Source: Cristatella mucedo (taxonomy: Eukaryota; Bryozoa; Phylactolaemata; Cristatellidae). From it: a DNA stretch of 64,000 bases. A model generated the notes under the pieces. The model did not search any database and was not told the DNA's origin. It saw only the letters and a program-made list of their open reading frames with translations. Positions 13,101 to 26,900 of the stretch are shown here, in pieces (position 1 is the first letter of the stretch; every line of letters begins with the position of its first letter). Location of the stretch: assembly GCA_009760855.2 (NCBI GenBank), contig WPIO01000004.1, positions 10,781,501-10,845,500 on the forward strand, given 5' to 3'. The translations under genes were made by a program, and so were the position numbers.

Positions 13101-14733
13101 CGTACACTTTCGAGCAGTAATCTTCAGCCCTAATTTCCAGGGCTTTCTTGCATTCTCGCAGTTAAAATGAGGTGCCCTGCGGTCGTCTTGATCCCTGAGA
13201 GGCATGCCGAAATGTGCCTCTGCACCATCCTATCTTAGCACGCGCTTCCAGGGAGTACTTTTTCGCCCGCGTCTTGGTAGGGCTGCAGAAAACATAGCAA
13301 AGTATGTCTGGCCGATGCTTGCAGCCTATTGATGTAATTTCAGGAAAAGACTGATAAGTGATCACTTAGGCAGCTGGAACTAAACTGAACTGTGGGCTAA
13401 AGGCTCTTGAATTTCCTCTACTCCTCTATCGTGCCTGAAGCACTTTGTTTGGTGATCAAAAAAATCAAGATAGGCACAACTAATACTGAATCGTTTTAGT
13501 TTTTTAATGACAGTTTGAGTTCGATTACTGCACGATTTACTTGTGTGATTATGTATGAAAACATTCTATATACAAATGACCTTTTTTTTAACTGCTGACT
13601 TTTGGCCACCCAAGCTGTATCTGCAATGTGCTAGTAAATAAGTGGATTTCAAATGTATCTGTTTGGCTCACGGAAACAAAGTTTTTGGGGGAAATTAGCC
13701 ATTTTCTGTTCTGCTGTGGCATAAGCAATTGGGAAATTGCACTTGCAATCCAGAATCAAAGATAAAATAAAAAATGCATTATACCGTGTGAGTAATGTGG
13801 CCTATGATCTTCTGTAGTTGAGACAGACGGTGTTTCAATTTGCACAGAAGGAACTTGCACCAAAGGCCTATCAAATTGACAAAGACAACGGCTGGACCGA
13901 TCTCAGGGTAAGTTGTATGCCTACCTATGCTCTTCCAATCCGACTTCGTTGGCAAATTGATATAGCCGTATGCACAACGGGATGTGATCGTTCGTACGGC
14001 TTGAGATATGAGGTGGCTCAGTTTTTACTTCGGTTAGCGAGATTTCTTGCGGTTGCGTGCTCGGTCATCTTGTATGGCAGCCTGCGGCGCACTCTCGTCA
14101 ACTGAACTACAGACTGAACGAGACTCTCTCCTTCAGCACCGGGGACACGGTTTCAATTCCCGAAGCTAATCAATCGGATCTATTCTCCTTCGTTTATAGG
14201 CAAGTAGCTTGTAATGATGCTCCAGCTACTCTGTACTAGTCCGACTGTTGGCTGGGCATCATACGTCATAGTTTGTTTTTTACTGCTTGCAAAGTATGAC
14301 TAGAGTCTCGAGTCGTCCTGTCGTCGTCCACCTGGGCTTGAATGAGTTTCTTTAGCGAGGATGCCCCAAATCGTGCCTTCTCAGCTTGAAGCAACCTGCC
14401 GTCATCAGATACCGATTTTTGCTTGCTTTATTTAGTCAGTGCTTTTAAGCTAAAAATTGTATATTTTGCCTGGTCGCAAACACGTCCACCCGAGGCAAGC
14501 CGGTTTGTGGCTCTTTCTTTTTGGGACTCAAATTTGAAGGCTTATGTGACGAATATACTTCTTGTGTTTTAGCTCGTTTTGAGGCACCCGATTTTACAAA
14601 TAGATCATTACATAGCCCAACGCTGATGTTGTTACGTGCAGCCCTGCCAGTTGGCAGTAACACCAGTCCTATTTAGAAGAGGTCTGTGCAGGTGATAGGC
14701 AAAATACGATGAGAGAGAGGAGAGAGAACAAGG

Positions 14734-14817
<84 letters not shown>

Positions 14818-14867
14818 ACAGAGGAGAGAGAGAGAGACAGACAGAGAGGGACAGTCGAGAGAGAGAG

Positions 14868-14921
<54 letters not shown>

Positions 14922-17900
14922 CATGACTTCAAAAGAATGTGTTCTCTTCTCCCATCAGCTGGTAATGTGCCGCAGTCGGTGATCCCCCTTGCCATCCTGC
15001 ACGTTGAACTCTTTCTTAACTCTCTTGCAACATGTAATGCTGAAATTCGCATAGGGAGGCAGCAGCAAGCTCTCTCAAATTGAATGGCAATAACACCAAC
15101 TAGCTATTTATGTGAAAAACCAGTGTCGCCCAGAAACTAGAAAACCTAACACTCAAAATGGCCTCAGCCAGCATATCTCCTGTAGCATGTGCATGCAATG
15201 TGGGTGTCCTGTTCCAAACTGACCTTTCACTGGACGACCACGTCAGCTCCTCAGTCAGGTCTATCTGATTCCAGCCCTGTACCATCGCAAAATTCTGGCT
15301 GTCATAGCCAAGCTGGTCAATGCATTCATGGCACCTTCTTGGCTTTTGTAACTCACCACTTGCAGGTCTTCCGGCCTGTGCAATAACATACAGTTGGTGA
15401 AAAGCTCTTCGGCCGGGCTTGTCGGTCGTGAAATTCAAAAATTTTGCATTTCACGACTTCTCACCGATCATGCCTCTAACCAATCCCAAATCCTTGGGGT
15501 ACCCTGCCTTCAGTTCGTATGCTCCCAAAACCCGGAACTCACAACAGAGTTACGTCGTGACATTCCTTGACATTTAAAAAATGTTCTTCACTGCATTTGC
15601 TGGATCTATGTGAATTTTCCTCTGTCAGCTAATGCGTGCTGACACTATGCATGCTATCACTAGCCAATTGGCATGCTTTCTTTCCAGCATTTTTAAAATG
15701 CACTGTAAGAGATGTAGCTCTTTATTGAGGTGCTATTCAAATGTCCTACGTTTTACTATTAATAGTATCTTATTTCTCGGAAAGATTCTCCTCCCTTCTG
15801 AAGTTGTATACTCTGATTATCCCGCAAAAGCAAGATGGATCCTTGAAAGGTGTGGATGTTTTCAGGCAGTGGCCACTTGGAGATAACAAGAAGAAGAAGG
15901 CAGCTGGCTGCCACCTGGAATCACATCTATCAGGCTTTTTTGCCCTTGGCTGCAAAAAATACTGGTTTGTGCTTTTTGCGACTGAGAAGTTCTCAGAAGC
16001 CTTATAATGTGCCATAAAACCAGCACTGTTGCAGCCAAACAGTGTTTGTGTGGCAGCTGTGGTACTTGTCGGCTGGATTTGCCTTTTTTGAAAAGATTTT
16101 GCTCTATCAAATGCGTGCATGTTGTGTCCCTCACAACATAAGCCGTTTTCGACTCCGTTAAAGTCACTAAGGAAATCGCTGGGCGTGGCACTAGTGAACA
16201 AGTTTATTTAGTGGGACCGAACACAAAATGAACTGCACGAACAAGAGCTGCCTCACAAGTTGGAGCATCGTAGGAATGCGAAATCTCTGCTCCAGCGACA
16301 GCCATTATTTGATGTCACGCCTGCCCCCAAAACCCTGGCTAAAAAGTTCTATTCGTGGGATTTGCTGTCCTGGTTTGGCCCATTGGTTTAGGTGCTCGCC
16401 TCGAGCAAGGTCAAGGTAAACGTATTTAACGACCGGGGTCGTGGGCTCGAGCCCCGTGGCATATGTGAAGCTCCTGAATAGAGGTGAAGTTCTCTTAGGG
16501 TGCTATACAAATAAATTGTATTTATTTTATTTATTTATAGGATGGTCTACTTAGACAGATATTTTACCCATTGTCTTATCCCACTAAACAAAGAAATACA
16601 GTACTAAAATACAGCACTGGGAGGATTCCCGGCTTGGATGAAAGGGAATTAAACTGAAATGCACACCTGAATGCATCTTGTCAGCCTTAAGTGCTGCGAT
16701 CTGCCTCACTGATGTTTGCCTGGCTGTAGGTAAAGAACTGCTTACTGTTTGCAGGCATTCTGGAAGAAGCTTGGAGATTTGGGACTTCTGGGCATGACTG
16801 CTGCAGGTAATGTAATGTATCTCTATCTGCAACTTCACAAAGCCACAAAGATTATGTGGTTGTTACGCAGGAGAGTTTTGTATAGAGCGCTCACAGCCTA
16901 AGCGGCTTTCGGTACGCATTCAACAGACTTCGTCTCACGCAACAAAGAGAAAATGGGAAGCAAAGCTGAGTCAGGAGAGCAGTTGAGGTAGTGAGTAGCA
17001 TGGAAGTAGCAGCTCAGGACCGCTGAAAAGGATGAGCCATAGTCGGCAGCAAGAGAGTAGTTGTCGTTGCGTAAGAATTTTGGAAGCGAGTTCCACAGTC
17101 TAGGACTTGCAGAGCAAAAGCTTCTATCGCCTACGATTTACGAGGAATGGAGCAGCTAATGTATTGTCTATGAAGGATCTGAGAGCACGAAGAGGCTGAA
17201 ACTGGTGCAGCAGTTCAGCTACAACTTCTATATCTTCTATCGTTGCACCTTTCTCACGCTTGCCGTGCAGAGCAGTACAGGCCGAAGTGGCTGCAGTGGG
17301 AATGGAATTTGCTGTAGACAGGTGCTCGAGCTATTATTTAGTCCTTGGTTTTGCTTGTTGCTTGAATGCTGCCGACTTGTGAGCTTTCCTAATTGCATAT
17401 CGTGACGATGTGGTCAATGCCGGCCGGTAATGTCAGTCTTCGATGGAACAAGACAAAGTTAAGGTAAAAGCGTGATGGACATTTTGAGTGAGGGACGGAG
17501 TGAGGGACTGATCTCTGTGATCTCAGTGCATAGATCCTGCTGGGCTGTGGTAGTGCTTGCTCCCCACGAGGAGCATTACGAGGCGTCATTGGTTCCTGAC
17601 TTTTATAATTCACCTGGCTGATGCCAAATGCGAGTTTTAAGTCTTCTTGGCCTGTCGTAGCGAGTCCGTAGTAATTGCTGCTCCACGAGTCATGCATGAC
17701 CTTTACTCGAAGTGCTAGCGTCACGTGGCTTTTGCTGGGGTAGCTGACATGCCATTCAAGACATGCCGGCCTTTGCCTGTGTGGTGTAACCCAGGATACT
17801 GTCGATGTTATGCTGCCGAGCCATTCTTCAAGCTTCAGCAGCCAATGGTGGATTAGTTCCTGCCAAAGCAGCCCTTGCGTTCGAGTAGTGGGTGTCTGCA

Positions 17901-20900
17901 GGTAATGCATAGGATGGTAATGCATCAGCTGCTCAAAGCCTGACCAATCAGCTGCCGGGTTCCATGTCCATAGCCGACACTGTGTCCAGTGGCTGCTGTG
18001 AGCTCTCGGACTTAGCGGCAAGCATTCGTACGGAAGAAAACGGCTTCATCGTGGTCTGGAATGTATTGCTTCAGTCGGTGCCAACCGGGCAATTAATTTG
18101 CGTCCGAGTATTAGTGTGAATGCCAGTACATAGCTGTTGCTGTGAATACACAGCTGTTGCCGTAAAGACTCTTTTGTCGCTATACTCTTGCTCGTGGTCG
18201 TGTGTGTGTGGGGAACAGCTTACTGCTGCAATGATGCGGTCATTAGCAGTTAATCTTGTAAGCTGCTTTTGTAGCCAAGTATGGTGGCACGGAAGGAAGT
18301 TACCTTGACCACTGTATTGCTGGAGAGGAGATAAGCCGCGCGTCTGGTGCTATTGGTCTGAGCTATGGAGCTCACTCTAACCTCTGCGTCAATCAGATCA
18401 ATAAGAACGGTACTGAGGAGCAGAAAGCCAAGTATCTGCCGAAGGTGAGCCGGCTTCGATGCGCACATGTCCCGGTCGACTTCAGCACACACGAGTATGC
18501 AATATGCTATACTTCAGAGGTCGGCAAACTCGGGCTTTTAGGCCGGATATGGCCTCGCTACTACTCCAGTCCCGTGGCCCTAACACCACCTAGTTATTTA
18601 TCGTTGGATCCAGCTAAATAAATTCTCACTGTTTTGTTCCCTTTCTTTGCTGCCGGTTGCAGCTCAAGCTTTGGTCAGGCGCTGGTATGAAACAGGAGCA
18701 CCTGACCGGGGAGGGATCATAAATTAAATGTCTACACCTATAATTGCCGTGGGCGTCAGTGTCTCTGTTGCGACAGTTTGTGCGTCTGGCGACGCTTACT
18801 CCTCCACGCCCACTTCTACTTCGTCTGATCTAGTGTGCCTTCTTGACCTCCTGAAATAGCCTATCAGTCTGAAAAGCTTGCCAACGCCTGCTGCTATACT
18901 TTTATCTGTGTGTCTTCTCACAAGTTAGCTGAGCCCTTTGAAACCAATGTAACAGTGAGCGCTTTACAGATGAATTATATTATTGTTTTTGACAATGCGA
19001 TGAAAATATAGTCTAGTCAATTCATAATCCGGCTAAGTTGTCAAATAAGTTTAGTCTAGACGGCTCACTGAGTCGACTCACGAGAACTAACGTTGTTTCT
19101 TATCGTTCCACCAGCCTAGAGTGCCGTACAGAATGTGCACTTTTCAGCGAAGCCAATGGATTGGATAAATCAAATTGATTCGTCGTGCTAAAAGTGTGCC
19201 ACTTGTGCTATAAAATTAATTCAACGTAATCCTAGTGGCAACTTTCTGCGGTAAACTAAAAGTGAGTCCATTTCAGTGGGCATGCACTCGATGGACCTCG
19301 GACTGCTGAGTCTGATGGTTAATGCCATTTTCATTCTGGAAGCTTCTAGCGTTGCAATGCAGAACTGCAAATGGGCAGGCTGAGCAGTCCGTGGAGCTTT
19401 TTGCTGTGATGAATGTTTCCCTCCATGCATTGTGAGCATTTACCCTCCTGGCAGATTTTGTAAGCGTGGGGCTGACAACCAGCACCTTGTGTTTATGGTT
19501 TTACATTTTTTTTCGTCCATCGTCCAGACCCATGTTCACCCGTTCAAGCTGCATTACTTGCTATGCCACGCATGTCTCGACTCGCTCGAAGTGCCAATTC
19601 CTTTTTTTATCGGGCATCGCCGATCGGTGCACAGTGCTTTCTAGCCCTATTGGCAGGGTATGGGGTACTTGTTTTCTGCTTGTGCAGTGAGTAAACCGGT
19701 TTTTTCAGCTCTGCAGCGGCGATCACATCGGCGCATTGGCCATGAGTGAGCCGAACTCGGGCTCCGACGTCGTGTCGATGACCTGCCGTGCTGAGAAAAG
19801 CGGTGAGTCGATCGCATCTCAGCAAAGGTGAAGGTGAAGCAGTCACTCAGCTGCCACCAGCTAGGACTCGCTTTGACTGCCAGCCAGCGATCTGGTGACA
19901 ACCTTGTCGGGGCATCCTCTAGTTTCAGATTTTACGCTCACTTCCCCTAACTCCTGCTGTACCTGACATTTCTCGGCAAGTGTAACGACTCTCGCCTCTG
20001 GTCAACAGGTTATCGATCGCTGTGGAATAGCAAGAGCTTTCTCAGCCAGCATGCCGAATTCCACCGGCTCGACGGTTTCCATACTAGTTGTGTAGGATTA
20101 TTGAGACTTTGTGCCTCCACTCTCGAGTCGGCATACTTTCGGCTGAGGAACATCGCCAAACTCAGGGTCTTCTTAGACAAGAGTGTGACAGCCAAGCTCG
20201 GTCACACATTTGTGACATCGCATCTAGATTACGGCTATTCTCTTTAGTCGGGACTTTCGGCCTGCGCCCATATTCGTCTGCAACTGGCGAAAAATGTGTT
20301 AGCTCTCTAGAAGCTGTTAATGGCGTGGTTGCCTCATCACACCACTCACTGGCTTCCTGTGGAGCTTAGAATCGACTCCAAGATTCTCTTTCAGACTTAC
20401 AGGTCGCTTCACTTGCTTGCATCAGACTGCGCATCATCTTGCCCTCCGACTTCTGCAGTGTGCTCCCTCTCATCCACTAGCCTCGCCATTCCCTAGCATT
20501 AGATTGAAATGGTTTAGTGATCGGGGCTTCAGTTCGTATGCACCGAAAGTCCAGAACTTGGGCTCAGGGCTCCTATCACCGCCTGCAATCAAGTGGCACG
20601 CATTTGACTCTTAGCTATAAATAGACTGTTGCATCTACATCTGTTCCACTTAGCTTTTCTTTTGCCCAAGGGAGCTTCTCTGTGCTGTTCCTTTGTGCTG
20701 TGCACGCTGTGCACCTGTGCACGATTCAGTGCATGCTACATACAACCAGGGATCCTACTGTACGCTGGTCCCAAGTGTCTTCTTGTTTGCATTTGTATGC
20801 GAGTCTGAGCATGAGGCTTGTGTGCTCTCTTGCCTACTTGTCTAACCACGATACCTTGCATGTAATAATAATAAGGATAATGCATTTGATATAGCGCCCA

Positions 20901-23900
20901 CAGAGAACTCAAACTCTTTCTAGGCACTTTACATCTATTACAAAGGAAGCACGATCGAATGGTCAGTAGTAGCATGCTCAATGAACAACAAGAATAACAT
21001 GGTTAGGGGTGAAATTAACAGGCTCAGCATGCAAGTTTCGTTAGTGGCAGCATGCACAGTGTCAGCATGCATAAGCACATAAAGGACGAATCACAGGGAC
21101 CCATTAAATGCCGTGATCAATTTAGGCACGTTTTTAGTTTCTTTTTAAACGTGATCAAGTCTTGAGATGTCATGACGAAAGTCGGGAGTGAGTTCCAGGC
21201 TTTGGGAGCATACGAACTAAAGGCATAGTCTCCAAGGGATTTGAGGTTTGTAAGAAATATGGGTAAACAGTTAGATTCCGAAAAGCGGGTGGTACGACGC
21301 TTAGCCTGGCGAGGGAGTCGATCTGATAGGTAAGCTGTAGCCAAAGAACGAAGGGACGGACCTAAAAGTGAGTGGCAGAACCTTAAAGTCGATGCGTTGC
21401 TTGACTGGGAGCCAGTGCAGGTCGGCGAGAAGTGGTGTGATGTGTAATTAACCCCTTGGTGCTTGCTCGTCTTGCAGCAAGTTCGTAAGTGCCTGGATTG
21501 AGATTTAGTCCTCTTTAGAGAGCTATACAGGCGACTTATTATTATTACTACTATTGGGTGCCCTCTGGTTTGGCTGCTCAAGTCATAACAAGTGGGGACT
21601 TGCTAATCGTGCAAAGTGTGCCTCGGTCTCATGCAAAGCATTCGCTGCATACTCGTGCCGTGGAGTCTGCTTTCTGCCTGCGTCTGCGCCATCTGATTAC
21701 TGTGCAGATTACGCCACAGTCCCCCTCTCCCTCTGCTGGCCGAAGCATCAACTTGTTACCATGAGCTGAAGCTGATTGGCTCACGCCTTCGTCTCCCCCA
21801 GCAGTGCTGTAACCTGCCGATTGTCTGCCGTGGCTACATAGCTCTCGAGCTGTTGGTATGTAATGTGTAGTCGCCCGCAGAAGCCCATATCATGTCAATG
21901 GGCTCCCTTACCTTTGGTGTTGTTGCCCGCCCTGCTCTTCTCCCTCCCACCAACCCACCCACCCACCACCAACCCCCCCCCCCGACTGGTGTGCCCATTG
22001 AATGTTGGTAGCTTTCTGCTGGTGCTGTAGTAGCTCACCACACCTTTTCGCAAGAAGAGAGTATTCTGCGAGTACTCTGTGATAGAAAATCCACAATGCA
22101 ACTGCCGTGCCTTGTGCCCCCTACAGTAAGCAGAAAAAATGCATAAACAAATCCCAGATTGCTCGAGCGCCACAGCTGCCTTGATAAAAAAAAATCGTGT
22201 GGCTTTTTATGGATCTGAATGAATTGTTGTCTATCGATTTTGTGACCACTCTGTTGATGATGAGGTGGACACGGACAAGCTTCTGTTACTCTGACCTTTG
22301 CGCAAACGCCCGACCTTTGCGCAAACGCCCGACCTTTGCGCAAACGCCCGAGCTTTGCTGGAGGTGGATGAAAGTTGCTGATTGCTTGCAGCCTTGCAAG
22401 CCTCTGCTATTCCTAGGAGAGATGTAGTAGAATGAATAAATACTTTAAAGGAACACGGAATGACGCAGACTGACTTGGGCTAAGCCATCCACAGGCTGCA
22501 TTGCTGAGCTCGCTCAGTAATGTAGCCGGTGGGAGCCGCTACAGTTAGGCGTTAGTTCTTTCCTTCCTACCTACTTACTTCATGGTACAAATCCTGCCTT
22601 GTGGTATCACTTTTGCTCCGAGCAGCTAGCTAAATGCTACAACTTGTCATGGTTTTATAGCAAGTCTCGTGGCATGAGTGTTTTTTTACACTTAGTATAT
22701 GTGTTTACCCCGCCTCCCCTCTCTTCCAATCAGCAAGCAAGCAGTCCAGCAAACGAGTAAAACGTCTTGCTGCTGGTGAGCTTATTTTGTTTGAGACAGA
22801 GGAGAACCTTAAAAGGAAGCAAGCATGTCAAACGTCTGCAATAATTGTCCCTGCATTACACGGGCACTGTACAAGTGCCAGGAAACTTTAACGGTATGCG
22901 AGGGCCAATTTTTTTTGCTTTTACTTTTTCTGAAGCCCCGTTCAGTGTACTGTGTCGAAGGCAACTGTTCATCCTGCCTGCATGGTTCGGCAGGTTGGGG
23001 CTAGAAGTTCTTGTTATTTGATTTTCTGACTTTAAAGAGACCTAAAAAAAAGTAACCCTTTTATCTTAAATGCCTCTATTCGTGGCTCAGTGGAACCATT
23101 TTTTTAAATCAAGAACAGCCTCCAGCGTGTTTGCTTAATGCGTAGATGCATTGCTTCAAGCCCGCAAGAGGACGCCTTAACGAGCCAGTGGTAAGAACCC
23201 AAAATCTGTTACAGAATAGCTTACCTTCAATCCAAAGATAATAGCTACATGCTGATAATTGCAACGTGCACTGAATTTTTCAGGTGACTATTACTCATTG
23301 ACTGGCTCGAAATTCTGGATAACAAATGGACCGGATGCTGATGTTGTTGTTGTCTATGCCAAGACCGACCCTACTGCATCAAAACCTCAGCATGCCATCA
23401 CAGCATTCCTGGTTGAAAAGGTTCGTGTGCCTGTCTTTGCCTTTAATTTTTGTAAGCTCATTTGCAGATCGCTTGAATTCTCAGGCGTCTGTTTCCGTTC
23501 GTCTGAAGAGTGGAGTGTTTATATTGACCGATGTGAGATCTACTACAATCTCTACATGTTTGTCGTTGCCACCGGTTAACATAAGACACACTTAGACATG
23601 CCTGATTTTTCATAACCATTTTTTGCGCAAGAAATTCCCATGCCCAAGGTGATTTGTCCTGCTTGTCTGTCAGGAATGGGGCCAGTGTGACATTAGAGAC
23701 TGAAGTTGCACCCATCTTGCTTTAAATGTCCGAACCGGACAAGTAAGCAAAGAAGACAAGGCCTTTTCTTAAATAAGAGTGTACATATTGTCGGTCGGCG
23801 AGTGTCACTCGTGGCACTCGCCGAGCAGCGTGAGCAGCAGACGGCAGCCTGTGCCATTGCTGCCATTCAGGCTATCTTATCGTAGGCCTTATCGTAGGAC

Positions 23901-26900
23901 TTATCGTATGACTTATCGTAGGCCTCCGACTGCTTAAATGAAAATCTTGATGCATTCATAATTGTTGTTAAATGAGTCGCTAATTTGTTTTTAAGAATTG
24001 TGGAGCAACTGTCCAGCAGCTGTTGGAGTTATCAAGAAGTTCTAGTAGTTTAACTTCTGCTGCAAATAGGAAGACTAATGTCTGTACTAATGTATTTTCT
24101 ATGCATTACGAAAGTCAATGTACAACGTGGCTCCTATCCATTTACTATGCCGTCCAGATGCAGACTGATGTACACGATACAGGACAGCATATATTATGCT
24201 AGATTGGAAGGATCAGGAAAGGTGAATTTTTTACGTACAGGAAGTGCGTCACTTGTCAGTGTGTTAATTATTGTGTAAGTGCCAAAAAACAGTTGCAAAA
24301 AGCACCTGCTATTCCTAGGCGTCACATCCTGAACCCTACGTTATCAGGGCTTACCACGAATGGGCACGGGGCTGTGAATAGCAACATCGTCAGGCGTAAG
24401 TTGCATTGATGGTTGGATTTTAGCTGCCATCTTCATGCACAATTGTTTATGCTGGATAAAAATTGCATTCATGTAAATACCAGCAGAAGTTGATGCTCGT
24501 AAGCTGTGAATTGCCAATTTATTCGAGAATTCGAATTCTTCCTCGTGACACTTGCGTAATTGAAGGTGGCTAAAAGGTCAATTTAAGGTCGAGGTAAGTT
24601 ATAAGCCGAGTCGACTTTATCCGTGAATTTCTGCTGGCAAAACCATGCCCGAGACGATAGTTTATGTTGAACATTGATCATATCGAGGACCAAGTGTAGA
24701 ATTTCTCTGATAAGCGAATTACAATGTTCTACATTATAATGGTTCATACTGTTTGCCATAAAAAGTAGCTGCTGTCGCAATCTTTCAAGAGTAAGTAACT
24801 TGCATAGTTGGCAGTCAGTCTGTTTTTGTTGAGCTGTTCCTTTAGTAGGACACGTGGCTGCGTCTCGGCCTCTGCTTTATGCATATGTGCACTTGGCTAG
24901 CACAGTTTTCTGCACACTGCCGCTGATCCACTGATCCCTGCAGCTGCACTTCTCTGGCTAGGTCATTAAGGCTGTCCCTGCTTCAGTCGGTGTAGCTGGG
25001 AAAGCGTTTTTTACATCATGTGCTTGGAACAGGCAATGCACCTGGCTAAGGGCTTGCACGTCGTAGTCATGCCTTCTTGGCCTACCGAGCTGCAAGGTGT
25101 TTTGGAAATCTTTTTTTTGCAGGGTATGCCCGGCTTTAGCACCGGCCCCAAACTGGACAAGCTGGGAATGCGTGGTTCTAACACGTGCGAACTGATCTTT
25201 GACAACTGTCACGTTCCAGGTCAGCAATGCGTTTGCAGTCGTCCAGTCGTTGTTGCTGTACTCATTCGGCGGTGCACTTGATGGCTCAGTCCAGGCAGGG
25301 TGGGGGATGGGTGCTGGATGAGCTAGGCAGGCTCTCGCTGAGCTCTCTCGTTTGCTGTGCTTGCTGTGCGCGGATTGTTTTCATGGTACTTTCTGGCTCG
25401 CTGCTGTAGCGTCGAACGTTCTGGGGAGTGTCGGTAAAGGCGTGTACGTGCTGATGAGCGGCCTGGATATCGAGAGGGTTATACTATCGGCTGGCCCTGT
25501 TGGGTAAGTTGCACTCTGTCGTCCGAAGCTGACGGCTCGATATTCCTGTCACGTCACTCTTTGTCCGTCTGTTAGGCTAGTCGCCACAACAAACGTGCAT
25601 CGAATGTGCATCTAAGTGCCTAAGGTGCACTGTCGCAAAGCAGCCGGGATTCTCGCTAGTTTGTCTGAGGACGAGTGGTGTAACCGAGGGCATTGTCAAT
25701 TTACTTGCCTGAATACTGATATCGGTCATAGCTGGCTAGTTTCATAACGAGGCCCTCCATTCTACCGACAACCACTGTGTGCTTCGTATAGGATGATCAC
25801 TCAGCTGCCCCACGGTTACAGTGGAGCTCATCCAGAGCTCCACGTCTCAGGCCCTTCACCAGTGAATGAAGCATGTTGTATTTTGTCCACCTTTACTTGC
25901 CCGGGCGAACCTTTGAATGATGTCACAATTAAAACAAGTAAAAGTTCGATTGCAGTCCAAGATCTTTATTCATGATGAGCGAAAGTAAAAATCTGCCGTG
26001 ACGGTGAGTACACACTGGGTATCCTTCTAGGCAAACTGTTTTGACCTTCCGTGGTTTCAATCTGCCAAAGTGCACAGCAGTCGTCCTTTATAGTGATCAT
26101 AGCACACGTGATCAACCGGCTTGGGGTGCACCCACCTGGCCTCCTGTCGCTTCAAGCATCTGCTGAAATGCGTGTGTTCTTTTATGGTCAACTCTCCAGC
26201 ATGGCTGTGCCATCTCCGAAAGAACGGTAGTTAGGGCAATGATGTAGTTATTCAACGAATCCACCAAGTGCTATCGTGGTGATCTAGTGACAAGGCTGGA
26301 TAATTCGAGCCTATGGTCAGCCATTGACATCTAATATCTGGTTCACGTGACCCCGAATGTGTGGGAATCGGGAGTGTCTTTCTTAACTCCAAATTCATAG
26401 CCTCAAGGAGGAGATCCTGTTAGCAGTGACGCGATAGAAGGGCAATCACCACTCTGCATATAAATATGTTGCTGCCAAGTATAAAGGCACATTTTAAGGT
26501 TGTAAATGCTTCAGATTTTCCAGCCCAGACTTCATATAACCTCTCCCCCTCTGTTCTACGTTGGCTGTACAGTCCGTCATTAAGCAGCAGACGACTGAAT
26601 AACCCTGTCATTGCATAGCAAATTGTAAGACTCGGCATCCTGTCTGGCGGCTTTGCGGTATCTGTGAGTATTGCCTTTTAATGTGAAAGCCAACAGTCTG
26701 AGCTTTTTCAAAGGTATCGGAAGGCAAAGCCTGTTTGATGTCTGAACAAATCGTGAATAGCTGCGTTAAAGGGAACTGGGCCAGTCAGTGGAAACTAGTC
26801 GTAGAAGCATGGCCCTGGTCTTAATCTGTCGTTTCGATGAATGAGTGTAGATTAGTGAGTTTGAGTCCTCTTTCGAACTTATCCAGCTCTGAAAAGCCAT

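Noticed and set aside
14669-15052. Leu/Ser-rich and Arg/Glu-rich open frames of up to 127 codons
   Set aside because: They are translations of the (AG)n microsatellite; no coding signal outside the repeat.
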